Assembly: GCA_016765135.1 (NCBI GenBank)
Contig: JAESQN010000045.1
Span: 1-64,000, forward strand
Direction of reading: 5' to 3'
DNA from: Robiginitomaculum sp.
Lineage (GTDB): Bacteria > Pseudomonadota > Alphaproteobacteria > Caulobacterales > Maricaulaceae
DNA length: 64,000 nucleotides
Each line of letters begins with the position of its first letter. Position 1 is the stretch's first letter. Under the pieces are notes generated by a model. It did no database searches. It was not told where the DNA came from and was given only the letters and a program-made list of their open reading frames with translations. The translations under genes and the position numbers were made by a program. Positions 53,473-62,447 of this stretch are shown piece after piece.

Positions 53473-54903
53473 CTATTTATCATCAATTATCGGTGCATTC
53501 GTCTGGCCGTACCAATTGACATTTCTTGTTAAATACATGGTGGCCGCTATCGCCAGGAAGCTGGCCAGGGCGCCGACCATCAGGGCGAAATCCTGCATAC
53601 GCATCAAGACATATAATAATCCGTATGTGGCCACAAATACCGCGCCGGCCTTGAGGCGGTAGTCTTTGCCAAACACCACCCCCGCATAAAAACTGGTCAA
53701 CATAACCGTCGCCCCGGCGGCTATAAGAAACGCAAAACTAAAGCCTATCTGTTCGGCAAAGGCCAATAGAAGTAGATAAAACACACATTGGGCCAAGCCG
53801 ATCAGCACATATTGGGCCGCATGGACTTTGACACCGACCAAGGTCTCAAACAAAAAATAGGCCAAAAACACCATGCCGATAAACAAGACCGAATATTTAA
53901 GTGAGCGGTTGACGTTCTGATACGGGTTAACCGGATTGACCAGTTTTACGCTCATGGCTTTTTGTGACAATTGCCCCAAATTCAAATCGCGAGCATCACC
54001 GTGGGCCGCCATGCCTCTGGCCAGAAAAGGCACCGACCAGGACGCGGAAAACCCGTCCGCGCTGATGGTGCGCTCATGGGGCGGATAGCGCCCTATAAAT
54101 CCCGGATGCGGCCAGTCGGCCGAAATATTAGCTTTTGTGGTTTGGGCGAACGGTGATATGGACACTTGCTGGGAGCCGCTAATGGTCAGGCTGGCCGACA
54201 CATCAAGCTGGGCGTTTTCGCCTAGTAAATCCCCAATTCGGACGTCCATAAACTGCAAATTTACATATTCCCTATAACCTTTGAACGAGCTTAGGGATAC
54301 GGTTTCGGCTTCAAGGCTAGCGGCGCGTATGGCTGCCAAAGACCCGCTCTGACCGGGGCCAAATTTACGTTTTGTCCCGTCTGGCAAAACCAGATACACA
54401 TCATCGCGCAGCCCGCGTACATCGCTCAGGCCTATGCTGATTTTGGCTTCATCCCAAAAAAACACCCGCCTGCCCGATTGTATGTCCGTACGCTCGGGTA
54501 ATTTAAACGCGGCGGAGAAGTTTACACCTGCCTGATAGGTCGGGACTTTAAACAAAGAACGCTTGCGTATGGTGGTTTGCAAGTCGCTGACACTGGCCGT
54601 GCCGTCTTCCGCAAAGATTACATATTCACTGTAAGACGTTATTTCACCCGCATGGTTTTTAGTGCCGTAAGGCAAGCTCAAAACCGGGCCGAGTAATGTC
54701 TGGGGGCCGCCGTAACGCTCGCTCACCTCGCGGGTGACATCGTCTGCCCTTCCGGCCCGCTCGAAACTGATAGCGGCAATAAACAAAGCCGGAATAGCCA
54801 TGAGCAATACCAGCCCGCAGACCAGTAACAGTTTTAGTCCGACAGAATGGCCCATAGCTTTCCCCAATATTTGATTTTGCCCAATTTGATTTTTTAAAGA
54901 CAT
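53473..54903 (-). CDS. creD: Inner-membrane protein CreD
   Basis: A 476-residue integral membrane protein. The start is ATG 54903 (MSLKNQIGQNQILGKAMG), with GAGAGGG upstream; an earlier in-frame start adds five residues. One N-terminal helix (about residues 22-44) is followed by a large periplasmic domain (ERAGRADDVTREVSERYGGPQTLLGPVLSLP) and about five C-terminal helices. The block SLKYSVLFIGMVFLAYFLFE and a HAAQYVLIGLAQCVFYLLLL segment are typical. CreD is induced by the CreBC system in enterobacteria and affects envelope stability and beta-lactam response; creBC genes are not present here. The role in this organism is inferred. Confidence 0.9.
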   Translation of the reverse strand: MSLKNQIGQNQILGKAMGHSVGLKLLLVCGLVLLMAIPALFIAAISFERAGRADDVTREVSERYGGPQTLLGPVLSLPYGTKNHAGEITSYSEYVIFAEDGTASVSDLQTTIRKRSLFKVPTYQAGVNFSAAFKLPERTDIQSGRRVFFWDEAKISIGLSDVRGLRDDVYLVLPDGTKRKFGPGQSGSLAAIRAASLEAETVSLSSFKGYREYVNLQFMDVRIGDLLGENAQLDVSASLTISGSQQVSISPFAQTTKANISADWPHPGFIGRYPPHERTISADGFSASWSVPFLARGMAAHGDARDLNLGQLSQKAMSVKLVNPVNPYQNVNRSLKYSVLFIGMVFLAYFLFETLVGVKVHAAQYVLIGLAQCVFYLLLLAFAEQIGFSFAFLIAAGATVMLTSFYAGVVFGKDYRLKAGAVFVATYGLLYVLMRMQDFALMVGALASFLAIAATMYLTRNVNWYGQTNAPIIDDK

Positions 54904-55022
54904 AATAAACCCTCTCATAAACTATATTTGTGCGAGGGGTAAATTTAAAATCAGGCGGCATTAGGACACAAGCATGGCGAACCAAAGGTTGTTTTGGGGC
55001 AGGTTTGGAGGTGACAGCCTCT

Positions 55023-55247
55023 CCTTCCTCCATTTTTTATGGGGTTTGAGCTAAAGCGGGGCAAATGCCCCGTGACGCAAATGGTGGGCGCCTCTTGGCG
55101 CTCGGTGGGGGCGTCGCTCTTGCGACCTTGCGAAGTAAAGTGGACACCGGTAGATTGTAGCGCACAAGAGGTGCGTCCCCCATCCCCCTTTTCCGCTCAT
55201 CCCCGCGAAGGCGGGGGCGGGGTACTTCCCCCGTAAACGGAGGAAGG
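55023..55247. repeat. Family-1 hairpin-rich palindrome, copy 4, with nested insertions
   Basis: The largest copy, 225 bp. Its ends are CCTTCCTCCATTTTTTATGG and ACTTCCCCCGTAAACGGAGG then AAGG. An extra segment near the left arm contains GCGGGGCAAATGCCCCG. A family-2 hairpin (CCGCTCATCCCCGCGAAGGC then GGGGG) lies near the right arm. The inner hairpins GTCGC-TCTT-GCGAC and CGCAC-AAGAG-GTGCG are kept. It lies between the sdhA stop and the creD start, both on the minus strand. Confidence 0.85.
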
Positions 55248-55256
55248 AAAAAGCTA

Positions 55257-57053
55257 TCAATAAACCCGCTTGGCCGGTTTGATATAGTCTATATCATCCG
55301 TCAGTGTGTAGGTGTGGACGGGGCGGTCGCCTAGTTTTACCTTGCCGTTATTTACCCATGCCAGGGTGTGCTTCATCCACACCTTGTCGTCCCTGTCCGG
55401 GTGGTCTTCGGAGGCGTGAGCGCCCCGGCTTTCCTTGCGGTTGGCGGCGGCGGCCATAGTGGCCAAAGCATTGCCCATGAGATTGTCCAGCTCTAGCGTC
55501 TCGACCAGATCGGTGTTCCAGACCATTGAGCGGTCAGACACGCCTATGTCTTTCATGGACGCGTAGACATCCCCCATTTTGCTGACACCTTCGGCCAGGC
55601 TCTCGTCTGTCCTAAATACGGCACAATGTACCTGCATGGTTTTTTGCATCTCCAGGCGAATGTCTGCTGTGCTGGACTTGCCGCTTGCATTACGGAAATG
55701 CTCCAACCTGGCGAAACTTTCAGCCCCTGCGTCTACGGCCAGTTCCGGCTGGCTGTCGCTGGCGTTGAGAAGTTCGCCGCACCGTAGCCCGGCGGCACGG
55801 CCAAAAACGACCAGATCAATCAAGGAGTTGGAACCCAGACGATTACCGCCGTGAACGGAGACACAGGCCGCCTCACCCACCGCCATCAGGCCGGAGACAA
55901 CCGCGTCCGGGTTTTTGCCCTTTTTAGTGACGACTTCGCCGTGGAAATTGGTCGGGATACCGCCCATATTATAGTGACAGGTTGGCAGGACGGGGATCGG
56001 CTCTTTGGTCACATCGACGCCGGAGAAAATTTTGGCGCTTTCGGAAATACCCGGCAAACGATCAGCCAAAATATCCGGGTCAAGATGATCCAGATGCAAA
56101 TGGATATGGTCTTTGTCGGGGCCAACGCCGCGTCCCTCGCGGATTTCAATGGTCATGGCCCGGCTGACCACATCACGGGACGCCAAATCTTTGGCGGACG
56201 GGGCGTAGCGCTCCATAAAGCGCTCGCCTTCGGAATTGGTCAGATACCCGCCCTCGCCGCGTGCGCCCTCGGTGATCAAACAGCCCGCGCCGTAAATCCC
56301 GGTGGGATGGAACTGGACAAATTCAGGGTCTTGTAAGGGTAGTCCGGCCCGCAGCACCATGCCGTTACCATCGCCAGTACAAGTGTGGGCGGACGTACAA
56401 GAGAAATAGGTGCGGCCATAACCGCCCGTGGCCAAAATCACCGTTTTGGCCCGAAAACGGTGCAGAGTACCGTCGTCAAGTTTCCAGGCTGTAATGCCCC
56501 GGCACACCCCGTCTTCCATAATCAAATCAAGGGCGAAATACTCCAAAAAGAACTCAGCCGAGCGGCGCAAGGACTGACCGTAAAGTGTGTGCAACATAGC
56601 GTGGCCAGTGCGGTCAGCCGCCGCGCAGGTGCGCTGGGCTGGCGGGCCTTTGCCCATGTTTTGCATCATACCGCCAAAGGGGCGCTGGTAAATCTTGCCG
56701 TCCTCAGTGCGCGAAAACGGCATACCCCAATGCTCCAGCTCGTACACGGCCTTGGGGGCTTCGCGGACAAGGTATTCGATACTGTCTTGATCCCCGAGCC
56801 AGTCGGAACCCTTGACCGTGTCGTACATATGCCAGCGCCAATTGTCCTCGCCCATATTGCCGAGGGATGCGGCAATGCCGCCTTGAGCCGCAACCGTATG
56901 GGAACGGGTCGGAAAAACTTTGGTGACGCAAGCGGTTTTCAAGCCCTCTTGGGCCGCACCCAAAGTGGCCCGCAAACCGGCACCGCCAGCTCCAACCACC
57001 ACCACATCATAGGTGTGGTCAATCCAGTTTGGTTCATTATTCTTGTCGGACAT
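55257..57053 (-). CDS. sdhA: Succinate dehydrogenase flavoprotein subunit
   Basis: SdhA oxidises succinate to fumarate with covalent FAD. The 598-residue protein has [15 protein letters not shown] for FAD binding, the FAD-attachment histidine in [14 protein letters not shown], the [22 protein letters not shown] segment, and active-site residues in QFHPTGIYG and [10 protein letters not shown]. The C-terminal domain is complete ([18 protein letters not shown]). Order is sdhC, sdhD, sdhA on the minus strand; sdhB is absent here and lies at 19693-20493. A family-1 repeat follows the stop. Confidence 0.97.
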   Translation of the reverse strand: MSDKNNEPNWIDHTYDVVVVGAGGAGLRATLGAAQEGLKTACVTKVFPTRSHTVAAQGGIAASLGNMGEDNWRWHMYDTVKGSDWLGDQDSIEYLVREAPKAVYELEHWGMPFSRTEDGKIYQRPFGGMMQNMGKGPPAQRTCAAADRTGHAMLHTLYGQSLRRSAEFFLEYFALDLIMEDGVCRGITAWKLDDGTLHRFRAKTVILATGGYGRTYFSCTSAHTCTGDGNGMVLRAGLPLQDPEFVQFHPTGIYGAGCLITEGARGEGGYLTNSEGERFMERYAPSAKDLASRDVVSRAMTIEIREGRGVGPDKDHIHLHLDHLDPDILADRLPGISESAKIFSGVDVTKEPIPVLPTCHYNMGGIPTNFHGEVVTKKGKNPDAVVSGLMAVGEAACVSVHGGNRLGSNSLIDLVVFGRAAGLRCGELLNASDSQPELAVDAGAESFARLEHFRNASGKSSTADIRLEMQKTMQVHCAVFRTDESLAEGVSKMGDVYASMKDIGVSDRSMVWNTDLVETLELDNLMGNALATMAAAANRKESRGAHASEDHPDRDDKVWMKHTLAWVNNGKVKLGDRPVHTYTLTDDIDYIKPAKRVY

Positions 57054-57065
57054 TCTAGGCTCCCT

Positions 57066-57449
57066 TTATGTTCCAAGCCAGATTTTAAGAATTGCCAACA
57101 CACCGATCAGCCAAAATACAAATGAGGCCAGAGTGTTGAGCAGCATAAACAAGCTACGCATACCATCGCCCGCAACATAGTCGGAAATCACCTCGTTAAT
57201 ACCGAGCCGCCCGTGATAAATACCCGCAGTGATAAATCCGAGCAGTACAAATGCGCCAAACGGAGACGAGGCCCAAGCAATGAGGCCGTCATATCCGCCG
57301 TGCAGAGCCTTGATCAATCCGTACAAGAAAAACGGTAAAAGTAGCGCTAGCACAATTGCACTAACCCGGTGGGCGATAAACTCGTGGACGCCGCCTTTTG
57401 CTGCACCACTGCCGCGTACCTTGCCCAGATCGGTTCTAAAATCGCTCAC
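57066..57449 (-). CDS. sdhD: Succinate dehydrogenase membrane anchor subunit
   Basis: The 127-residue protein spans the membrane three times and, with SdhC, binds ubiquinone and haem b. The start MSDFRTDLGKVRGSGAAKGG is followed by VHEFIAHRVSAIVLALLL, the family start of helix 1 with its conserved arginine; the helix 2 region AGIYHGRLGINEVISDYV carries the haem-ligand histidine and the Asp-Tyr pair. It overlaps sdhC by four bases and is followed by sdhA after 12 bases. Call rests on position and pattern. Confidence 0.92.
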   Translation of the reverse strand: MSDFRTDLGKVRGSGAAKGGVHEFIAHRVSAIVLALLLPFFLYGLIKALHGGYDGLIAWASSPFGAFVLLGFITAGIYHGRLGINEVISDYVAGDGMRSLFMLLNTLASFVFWLIGVLAILKIWLGT

Positions 57450-57892
57450 GTGTCTGCCCCTAAAACCGCTCCAGAAATTACGTCTGGCATGTCACCAACC
57501 ATATACCAGGTCACAGCAATTGCAGCGAGGGCGGATATAATGATAATCACTACGGACATAGTATTCGCAAATTTCGCATCAAAGCCCGCGCCTATGTCCC
57601 ACACCAAATGCCGGATACCGTTGAGGAAATGGTAGATTAAAATCCCGGCCATAGCGAAAAATACAAAAGCACCAAACGGCGAATAAACCAGTGGTTCAAC
57701 TTTGCCAAACCATTCGGGGCCAGCAGCTAAAAAGGCCAGAACCAATGCCAATTTGAGCAAGCCAAAATACAGCACAACACCCGTAGCCCGGTGCAATATG
57801 GACGACAACATAGTCGGGTGCCATTTCCAAACGCTGATATGTGGCGACATGGGTCGCTTGTCCGTCCAGCCTTTTGCCAATTTACCCTCCAT
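57446..57892 (-). CDS. sdhC: Succinate dehydrogenase cytochrome b556 subunit
   Basis: A 148-residue, three-helix subunit. It has the family N-terminus RPMSPHISVWKWHPTMLSSI with the conserved RPxSPH and SI-HRATG (SSILHRATGVVLYF), and the haem-ligand histidine in helix 2 (FFAMAGILIYHFLNGIRHLVWD). It is the first gene of the sdhCDA operon. Its promoter would lie in the 120-bp space to the divergent peptidase gene. Confidence 0.95.
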   Translation of the reverse strand: MEGKLAKGWTDKRPMSPHISVWKWHPTMLSSILHRATGVVLYFGLLKLALVLAFLAAGPEWFGKVEPLVYSPFGAFVFFAMAGILIYHFLNGIRHLVWDIGAGFDAKFANTMSVVIIIISALAAIAVTWYMVGDMPDVISGAVLGADT

Positions 57893-58012
57893 AGTAATCT
57901 GGGCGCAAACCTAAAGCCGTGAATGTTCGAGTCAACGGATAATCCGTAAAATCCATCTCACTTATGCGTTTTTGGCTTGGAAAATTGTCACAGTTCGGCC
58001 TATGACGTAAAC

Positions 58013-59902
58013 ATGAAATATTTAGCACCTATTACCGCCCTTTGCCTCCCAATTTTATTGGTTGGCACCTCCGCATATTCCCAAACACTTGGCCCAACGA
58101 CCTTCCCTCCTGATACACCTACGGAACAAGTCCGCAAACAATGCTCGAATATGACCATTACTCATGTGGACAATCAGATTGTCTGCGTACCCAAACCCGA
58201 CAGCCTCGAAAACATTATTGCGGATATGCAAAAATTTGATTTACTGTCTGACCCGCTCCAGGCAGGCAATGAAGGCAATCGTGACGCTTTGCGCCGCCTG
58301 CCTGATGTCAGCAAAATCACCAAAGAAAAAGCCACTGCAAGGACACGCGGGCTCCTTAACCGTTATCTCAGTTTTGAAACTCAAGACCTGAGCGAAGAGC
58401 AGGTGTTAAACTATAAACTGCTTGGGTTTGTCCTTCGCCAAAAACTATTGCTCACGGATTATGATACGGCGCGCTTGCCATTTACCAATGACAGCGGTTT
58501 TTTCAATATGATGAGCTATGTGTCGCGGCAAACAAAATTTAAAACCATAGACGATTACGAAGCCTATGCGGCGCGTCTTTCCGAATTACCAAGGTATTTC
58601 GAACAGCATATGACTAATTTACGGCGCGGCATTGCGACAAATTATACGGCGTCTGAACAAATTATGCCCGGTATCATTAACGTGGTTAAGGGGCTATCGA
58701 ACGGAGATGCCGAGGCGCATTCTTTCTACGCACCGTTCACCAAGTTTCCTAACAGTATATCTCTTGCTGAACAAGAACGGTTGAAATCCCTGGGTCTTGA
58801 AACCATGAACGGGCGGGTATATCCCGCTTATAAAGAACTGCTGGTATTTTTGGAAACTGAATACGCGCCTAAGGCCCGAAAAACCGTCGGTATCGGCACA
58901 AACGGGGCCGGGCGAAATTATTATAAAGCTTTGGTCAAATATTTCACCACACTTGATATGACGCCAGACGAAGTCCACGCGCTTGGCCTGTCGGAGGTGA
59001 AACGTATTCGCGCCGAGATGGACGAGGTTATCGAACAGACAGAGTTTGAGGGCACGTTCAAAGAATTCCTTACCTTCCTGCGCACTGACGAACAATTTTA
59101 CGCAAAAACTGCTGAAGGTTTACTCAAAGAAGCCGCGTGGATCGCCAAACGGGTTGATGGGCAAATGCCGAAATATTTTGGTAAACTAGCGCGGCTTTCT
59201 TACGGCGTTATGGCAGTGCCGGACGAGATTGCCCCCAATTATACCACCGGGCGTTATTGGGGCGGCAATCCGGAACAAGGATTGGCGGGAAATTACGTGG
59301 TCAACACTTATGACCTCTCCCAGCGACCATTGTATAATTTACCCGCCTTGACCCTGCACGAAGGGGTGCCTGGCCATCATCACCAAATATCCCTGGCCCA
59401 GGAAATGCAAAATGTACCCGAATTTCGGCGTAACCTGTACCCTGGTGCATTTGGGGAAGGATGGGGGCTTTATTCAGAGAAGCTCGGTGTCGAAATGGGC
59501 ATTTACCGCACGCCCTATGAAAATTTTGGCCGCCTGACCTATGAGATGTGGAGGGCTTGTCGTCTGGTTGTCGATACGGGTATGCACTGGAAGGGCTGGA
59601 GCCGAGAACAAGCGGAGGCGTGTTTCTTGGAAAACTCGGCCCTGTCACCCCATAATATCCGTACCGAAGTTGAGCGTTATATTTCCTGGCCCGGACAAGC
59701 GCTGTCCTATAAAATTGGCGAGCTGAAAATTTTAGAACTACGGGGTCGGGCCGAGGAACGTTTGGGCGCAAATTTTGATATACGCGAATTCCACGATGAG
59801 GTGCTGGCTACAGGCGGGATTCCGCTTAATATATTGCAAGAACGGATCAATGCGTGGATAAATAACGAGGCCCCGGACATAAAAAAACCCGGGGCTGAAT
59901 AA
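58013..59902 (+). CDS. DUF885 family metalloprotein, secreted
   Basis: A protein of 629 residues, starting at ATG 58013 (MKYLAPITALCLPILLVGTS); the signal peptide is cut near SAYSQ. An upstream in-frame start adds 12 residues before the signal. The DUF885 domain fills the rest. It holds a zinc-type HExxH variant, HEGVPGHHHQ (about residues 458-467), followed by a downstream GEGWGLYSEKLG that supplies a Glu ligand. Such proteins are distant gluzincin-like peptidases, probably acting in the periplasm; the substrate is unknown. It is divergent from sdhC. The terminator after it lies over its stop codon. Confidence 0.82.
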   Translation: MKYLAPITALCLPILLVGTSAYSQTLGPTTFPPDTPTEQVRKQCSNMTITHVDNQIVCVPKPDSLENIIADMQKFDLLSDPLQAGNEGNRDALRRLPDVSKITKEKATARTRGLLNRYLSFETQDLSEEQVLNYKLLGFVLRQKLLLTDYDTARLPFTNDSGFFNMMSYVSRQTKFKTIDDYEAYAARLSELPRYFEQHMTNLRRGIATNYTASEQIMPGIINVVKGLSNGDAEAHSFYAPFTKFPNSISLAEQERLKSLGLETMNGRVYPAYKELLVFLETEYAPKARKTVGIGTNGAGRNYYKALVKYFTTLDMTPDEVHALGLSEVKRIRAEMDEVIEQTEFEGTFKEFLTFLRTDEQFYAKTAEGLLKEAAWIAKRVDGQMPKYFGKLARLSYGVMAVPDEIAPNYTTGRYWGGNPEQGLAGNYVVNTYDLSQRPLYNLPALTLHEGVPGHHHQISLAQEMQNVPEFRRNLYPGAFGEGWGLYSEKLGVEMGIYRTPYENFGRLTYEMWRACRLVVDTGMHWKGWSREQAEACFLENSALSPHNIRTEVERYISWPGQALSYKIGELKILELRGRAEERLGANFDIREFHDEVLATGGIPLNILQERINAWINNEAPDIKKPGAE

Positions 59903-59919
59903 ATCAATTCCCCGGGCTT
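59881..59919. terminator. Terminator overlapping the DUF885 stop
   Basis: CCCGGGG (59888-59894) and CCCCGGG (59910-59916) form a stem; the DUF885 stop TAA lies in the loop. On the minus strand seven T residues follow (59887-59881), so it is a good terminator for the barrel lipoprotein gene at 59949. On the plus strand only three T residues follow. Confidence 0.75.
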
Positions 59920-59948
59920 TACCCCACCCCATCTCTTATGACAAAGGT

Positions 59949-60800
59949 CTAAAAGCGGTAACGCCCGCGAATTGTCAAGGGCACGCTCCACCGGTCACCG
60001 CCATTATTCGCGCCATTATAACGAGAGCTAAATGCCCCTGGAACGCCTGTATCTGTCCTGTCTGTTTTTTGTACGCCTGAATAGCGGATACCTGTTTCTA
60101 TGCCCATGGTGAAGCGGTTGAAGACAGGTGTCTCCACACCGATAAGCCCAGCGGCAGTTGGCACCCAACCGGCTTCATAAAAAGCCAGACTTGTTGGTGT
60201 TCCTGGATTGGCCGGGCCACCAACTTCATTGATGCCTTCAAGCCTGATAGCATCAACATAAGCTACGCCCGCTTTACCTTCTATATAAGGCCGTACGGAT
60301 TTCAATATTGGGAAACGCTTAGGCAAGACATATTGGCGGATACCCGCTTCAATGCCGTAGCTTTTAAAATCGGACAGTGTGCCTCTAAGTGTCGCGGCAT
60401 CTTGTGTGCCCCAAGTCACTTCATTGCCGTCAAATTGCGAATACACCCCTTGCAAGGTCAATTTTCTATTTGGATTCAACGCATAAGACCCGCCGAGTTC
60501 AGCCCTGTAACCCACCGCATAAGCGTCCGACAGTTTAACGTCTTGTAAAGTTGTTGTTGGGTTTATAAATCCTGGAGCGGCCTTGCTGCCTGAAATAGCA
60601 TTGCCACCGACAAAAGTTTCCGCGCCAATACCGGATTCGATGTTCCAGCGGCTCAAGGTTTTACCGCCTACACAACACTCATCATTACTCGTGTTTTGAG
60701 AGTATGTATTGCCAGCATTGTAGCTCTGACCTGAACCCAAGCCCATCCATGAACATCCTGAAAGAGCAACCGCTGCGGCTCCACATAATAAATAACGCAT
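59949..60800 (-). CDS. Outer-membrane beta-barrel lipoprotein, paralogue 1
   Basis: A 283-residue protein starting at ATG 60800 (MRYLLCGAAAVALSGCSWMG) with AAGGGA upstream. The lipobox LSGC is followed by SWMGLGSG, shared by all three neighbours. The rest has an alternating pattern of beta strands and turns, with GYRAELGGSYAL and YGIEAGIRQYVLPK. It ends SVPLTIRGRYRF, a terminal phenylalanine preceded by alternating aromatic residues, the barrel-insertion signal. So it is a lipidated barrel of probably eight to ten strands. Function is unknown. Three such genes lie in tandem, suggesting duplication and later divergence. Confidence 0.78.
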   Translation of the reverse strand: MRYLLCGAAAVALSGCSWMGLGSGQSYNAGNTYSQNTSNDECCVGGKTLSRWNIESGIGAETFVGGNAISGSKAAPGFINPTTTLQDVKLSDAYAVGYRAELGGSYALNPNRKLTLQGVYSQFDGNEVTWGTQDAATLRGTLSDFKSYGIEAGIRQYVLPKRFPILKSVRPYIEGKAGVAYVDAIRLEGINEVGGPANPGTPTSLAFYEAGWVPTAAGLIGVETPVFNRFTMGIETGIRYSGVQKTDRTDTGVPGAFSSRYNGANNGGDRWSVPLTIRGRYRF

Positions 60801-60965
60801 AATCCTAATCCCTTTAAAACTTAGGCTTTGTAACAATACGGCACACCGTCCCGCATCAATTCAGCACTTTCAATTGGGTTGCAATATAAGGGCCAGATGT
60901 ATCAATCCGGTCAAAGAACATGGTTACCAAGTGGTTAATTAGCCAGATTATCAGCCCTTAAACGC

Positions 60966-60993
60966 AAAAAACCCGGCCAATAGCCGAGTTTTT
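60966..60993 (-). terminator. Terminator after barrel lipoprotein paralogue 2
   Basis: On the minus strand ACTCGGC-TATTG-GCCGGGT forms a seven-pair stem with one G-T pair, followed by a run of T residues (60971-60966). It lies 35 bases after the stop at 61028. Confidence 0.85.
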
Positions 60994-61027
60994 AAATCAT
61001 TATTAAGATTTGGACGTGCCGTAATTC

Positions 61028-62332
61028 CTAAAACGAGACGCGGCCACGTAATCGCAATGGTACCGACCAGCGGTCTTGCTTAGTGTCAATCGAATTTAGA
61101 TCATCGCGCCAACGGATACCGGCCTCAACTCCGATAGCTGTGCGCGGGCCAACTTGCATTTCAGCACCAATAACGCCCGAAGCCGTTGGTGTCCAACCGC
61201 TATCAATGAACGGAATTGCCGGATCTGCAGGGTTTATGATTGTGGCCGAATCTTGTACTACGCTGACAGAGCCATTGTGCGTAAAGCCTGCCGTAGCACC
61301 TACATATGGACGTATGCCGCTCAAACCATTATTCCAGCCGCCCATATATTTACGCATACCGCCTTCAAGCGTTACTTGTTCCAAATCACTCCACGTCGCA
61401 TAATATGGTTCGTCTACACCGGGAAATGTTATATCGGTTACAGTGCCTATCTGGACGCGCTGCCCTTCGGCTTTTGCATACCCAATCCGTCCGATCAGTG
61501 TTGTGCTGGGGTTAATATCATATGTTGCGGCTAGATCATAGCTTATGGCGTTCTTATAGGCATCGCCGTAACTAATTGATGGCGACTGGCCTAAATTGCG
61601 CGTTAAACTACCATCCGCAAGTCCGCTCGGTTTAGCGCTAAAAATCTCACCACCGAGAGCTAATTCCGTGCCAATTCCGGCCTCAATACCAAAGGGAAGG
61701 GCGGCAGAGCCACCGCGAAGACCACCAGCCACACAACAGCCCGCACCTGCAACACCAACGCCGTAATACGCGGGATAAGGTTGAGGCACATATATAGGGG
61801 CACCTTGAATTGTCGTTACGCCGCCGGATACACCATGCCCACCAGCAACCCATTGTCCGTTGACAAATTGACCGCCTGACACAACACCGCCGCTAATTGC
61901 TGCGCCGCCGACTGCCGCACCATAAGGAGCCGTACCGCCCAGAACTGTTCCTGTAGTATGTGTATTTGCTGCCCATTGGCCGTTGATAAATTGTCCCCCA
62001 GCCCCTGCTCCATAGCCAGCTGCACCGCCAGCACCGTAAGCGCCGGCGCCTTGAACTCCACGAAGTCCAAGAGCGCCTGTGCCCACACCGTATCCATTAG
62101 CGCCTTGCGCACTCATACCATAAGCACCTTGGCCATAAGCACCTTGACCATATCCATTTCCGGCCATGCCATAACCTCCACCGCCAGCACATCCGCCAGC
62201 CCCGTATGCATAACCGTTTTGCGTGGCGCAACCATAGCCGGCACCGCTGAAACCAGAGTTTCCACTTCCCATGCCGAGCCAGGAACACCCGGACAATAAA
62301 ACCGCAGATAATGTACAAACTATAAGACGCAT
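61028..62332 (-). CDS. Outer-membrane beta-barrel lipoprotein, paralogue 2, with a Gly/Tyr-rich head
   Basis: A 434-residue protein starting at ATG 62332 with GAGGGAG upstream. The signal peptide ends in LSGC and the mature start is SWLGMGSG. Residues about 25-190 are low-complexity, rich in Gly, Ala, Tyr and Gln, with YGQGAYGQGAYG-like repeats and two copies of GQF(I/V)NGQW. The C-terminal 235 residues are barrel-like (SYDLAATYDINPSTTLIGRI, LEQVTLEGGMRKYM) and close with WSVPLRLRGRVSF, a terminal phenylalanine. The head may be an exposed sticky or structural segment, but this is inference. It lies 227 bp from paralogue 1. Confidence 0.78.
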   Translation of the reverse strand: MRLIVCTLSAVLLSGCSWLGMGSGNSGFSGAGYGCATQNGYAYGAGGCAGGGGYGMAGNGYGQGAYGQGAYGMSAQGANGYGVGTGALGLRGVQGAGAYGAGGAAGYGAGAGGQFINGQWAANTHTTGTVLGGTAPYGAAVGGAAISGGVVSGGQFVNGQWVAGGHGVSGGVTTIQGAPIYVPQPYPAYYGVGVAGAGCCVAGGLRGGSAALPFGIEAGIGTELALGGEIFSAKPSGLADGSLTRNLGQSPSISYGDAYKNAISYDLAATYDINPSTTLIGRIGYAKAEGQRVQIGTVTDITFPGVDEPYYATWSDLEQVTLEGGMRKYMGGWNNGLSGIRPYVGATAGFTHNGSVSVVQDSATIINPADPAIPFIDSGWTPTASGVIGAEMQVGPRTAIGVEAGIRWRDDLNSIDTKQDRWSVPLRLRGRVSF

Positions 62333-62447
62333 AACCGTCTCCCTCTAAAAGTTGCGTTGTTGCAACCAATTAACCTCAATATGCTTAACAAAACCTTTTG
62401 CAAACATTGGTTTTTCGAATTTTTCTCCAGTAAAGCTGGGTTTTTCA

